A DNA stretch of 62,319 nucleotides, from positions 1-62,319 of the forward strand of contig CACHCR010000001.1 of the NCBI GenBank assembly GCA_902578385.1, read 5' to 3'. The notes under the pieces were generated by a model. That model saw only the letters and a list, made by a program, of their open reading frames with translations. It did not search any database and was not told where the DNA came from. Both the position numbers and the translations under genes were made by a program. The stretch's first letter is position 1. Every line of letters starts with the position of its first letter. Of the stretch, positions 61,268 through 62,319 are shown in pieces. Source of the stretch: an uncultured Fidelibacterota bacterium. Its GTDB lineage: Bacteria; Fidelibacterota; Marinisomatia; Marinisomatales; Marinisomataceae.

Positions 61268-62319
61268 TTATCCGTTAATTTGTGGATAAGTCAGTGGATT
61301 TCTTTTTATATAAAATTGAGATTTAATTTTTGCAATCCATTCATTATACCAATCTGATTTTTTCTTATTTAAAGCCATTTCTTCTAGTTCTAACCAGTTT
61401 GATTCTAAACTTGGTGGACCGCCCTCTTTTATTTCATCTACCCAAATTAAATGATAACCAAAATCTGTTGATATTGGGTTGCTTACAGTTTTTGTTTTTA
61501 TATTTTTTATTTCTTGTTTTAATTCAGGAACTTGATAATAATCTAGGTCAATCATTCCTAAAAAACCTTTATTTGTATTACTTGTTTTATCGTCTGAGAA
61601 ATTAAGAGCAGCGTTACTAAAATCTTCAAAATTATTTATATCATTTTTAATATTATTTATAATATCATAAGTTTTTTTCTTATCTAAATCCGTTGTTTCT
61701 GTTCTTATTAAAATATGTCTAGATAAAACCTTTTCTCCGGTCCTTTCAAGAACTTCAATTAAATGATATCCATATTGTGTTTTTATAGGTTCAGTTAATA
61801 TATTTTTTTCAACAGTAAATACTACCCTGTCAAATTCTTTCACAAATGTTCCTCTAGGCACATAACCTAAATTACCACCCTGGTCTTTTGATCCGGGATC
61901 AGCAGAATATTTTTTTGCAGCTTCCTCAAAACTTAAACCACCTAATATTTCATTTTTTACTTTCATTGCTTTTTTAAAAGATTCTTTTTCTGATTCTTCA
62001 GAAGGTTTTATTTCAATTAAAATGTGATGCGTTTTATATAGTGTAGGAAAAGATGGTATACTATCTTTATAAACACTAAAAAAATCTATAACATCTCCTC
62101 TTGAAACACTTATTGATGTAGTTAATGATGAAGTATATTTTTCTGCCAAAAGTTTACCCTTCATGTCATCACGATAAGATCTTTTAAAATCAGATATTTT
62201 TTTACCAAGAGCTTCCTCTGCAAGCTCTTTACTACCAGTTTGAGCTATAATATTGTTAATCTGTTGATTTAGGGCTTTGTCTATATCTTTTTCTAAAATT
62301 TCAACAGAATCCTGTTCTG
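61268..62319 (-). CDS. SurA/PpiC-like periplasmic peptidyl-prolyl isomerase (5' truncated at the window edge)
   Basis: The frame is open from the right edge (first whole codon at 62317) and ends at 61268, about 349 residues; the signal peptide and N-terminus lie outside. An internal ATG at 62164 is not the start, since the frame continues upstream with 'EILEKDIDKALNQQ' and SurA-like helices. Two parvulin domains follow: the first (about residues 95-200) has HHILIEI and 'GGNLGYVPRGTFVKEF' with 'YGYHLIEVLER', the second has 'SRHILIRTET' and 'DFGYHLIWVDE'. SurA helps outer-membrane proteins fold on the way to BamA. Confidence 0.88.
   Translation of the reverse strand, partial: EQDSVEILEKDIDKALNQQINNIIAQTGSKELAEEALGKKISDFKRSYRDDMKGKLLAEKYTSSLTTSISVSRGDVIDFFSVYKDSIPSFPTLYKTHHILIEIKPSEESEKESFKKAMKVKNEILGGLSFEEAAKKYSADPGSKDQGGNLGYVPRGTFVKEFDRVVFTVEKNILTEPIKTQYGYHLIEVLERTGEKVLSRHILIRTETTDLDKKKTYDIINNIKNDINNFEDFSNAALNFSDDKTSNTNKGFLGMIDLDYYQVPELKQEIKNIKTKTVSNPISTDFGYHLIWVDEIKEGGPPSLESNWLELEEMALNKKKSDWYNEWIAKIKSQFYIKRNPLTYPQING

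Larger units (their letters stand above)
61033..61290. other. candidate replication origin or dnaN regulatory region
   Basis: The 235-base gap between dnaN and the surA-like gene, plus the 3' end of that gene, is extremely AT-rich (61081-61140 is nearly all A and T). DnaA-box-like words occur in the same orientation: TGTGGATAA at 61281-61289 (perfect), TGTGGAAAA at 61146-61154 and TGTTAATAA at 61235-61243 (one mismatch each), and two weaker TGTAGAAAn words. An AT-rich stretch beside DnaA boxes upstream of dnaN is what an origin looks like. dnaA is absent and only a kilobase is visible to the right, so this is a candidate only. Confidence 0.45.

Noticed and set aside
61268-62164. SurA-like gene starting at the ATG at 62164
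   Set aside because: The frame stays open to the window edge with plausible SurA helices, so the gene is cut by the edge.
1-62319. CRISPR arrays, insertion sequences, prophage or integrated element
   Set aside because: No spaced direct repeats, transposase or integrase motifs or attachment-like duplication next to the tRNA were seen. Gene content is housekeeping throughout.

Overview
The window is a gene-dense, AT-rich bacterial chromosome segment, roughly one third G+C by eye. It has a complete lipid A / outer-membrane biogenesis programme (lpx genes, BamA, Skp-like chaperone, SurA-like foldase). Several traits point to the FCB side of the bacterial tree: a single-anchor SdhC with SdhA/SdhB, a short type II glutamine synthetase, an IspD-IspF fusion, a membrane pyrophosphatase, a TonB operon with two ExbD-like genes, and an Mrp without the CxxC motif. 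With the streamlined spacing, the best guess is an uncultivated marine lineage such as Candidatus Marinimicrobia (SAR406). That assignment is inference and was not tested by search.

Layout: 1-1048 (+) holds the end of a Sua5/TsaC-type gene and a DUF3108 protein. 1029-11183 (-) is one tight envelope operon, read mrp-uppS-bamA-skp-lpxD-lpxC-fabZ-lpxA-dxr-rseP. The lpxA start appears to be ATT. 11240-16630 holds a ferredoxin, an MFS transporter, an acyltransferase, mutY, glutamine synthetase, an Lrp/AsnC regulator and an uncharacterised Cys-tailed protein. 16627-28925 (-) holds ribosomal proteins L9, S18 and S6, the pyrophosphatase, pth, rplY, prs, tRNA-Gln, ispE, ispDF, queA, ruvB and uvrA. 29007-37519 is mostly +: algH, a possible 49-codon ORF, an enoyl-ACP-reductase-like gene (-), ychF, a late lipid A cluster (Gfo/Idh, lpxB, DUF374 acyltransferase, lpxK) and exbB-exbD-exbD-tonB. 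37520-42973 (-) holds an FAH hydrolase, sdhB-sdhA-sdhC, a TMEM220-like protein and a MORN-repeat lipoprotein. 43034-50326 is mixed: ppdK, a saccharopine-dehydrogenase-like gene, an Smr-like gene, an aldehyde dehydrogenase, a MltB-like transglycosylase and an EamA transporter. 50323-62319 (-) holds thyA, folA, an M16 peptidase, a methyltransferase-like membrane protein, yggS, gyrA, gyrB, dnaN, a possible replication origin, and a surA-like gene that runs off the end.

Functional links: the window carries most of the MEP isoprenoid route (dxr, ispD, ispF, ispE) plus uppS, so it makes the lipid carrier used by cell-wall and LPS synthesis. It also carries most of the Raetz lipid A pathway (lpxA, C, D, B, K) in two blocks. 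PPDK and the potassium-type membrane pyrophosphatase suggest a PPi-linked energy economy. thyA and folA form the usual folate pair.

I saw no CRISPR array, insertion sequence, phage or plasmid module. I found no clear new multi-gene system. The best second-look items are the ATT start of lpxA with its in-frame UAG behind fabZ, the candidate origin near 61.1-61.3 kb, the Cys-free Mrp, and the uncharacterised protein at 16.2 kb. No gene-free stretch exceeds 300 bases.
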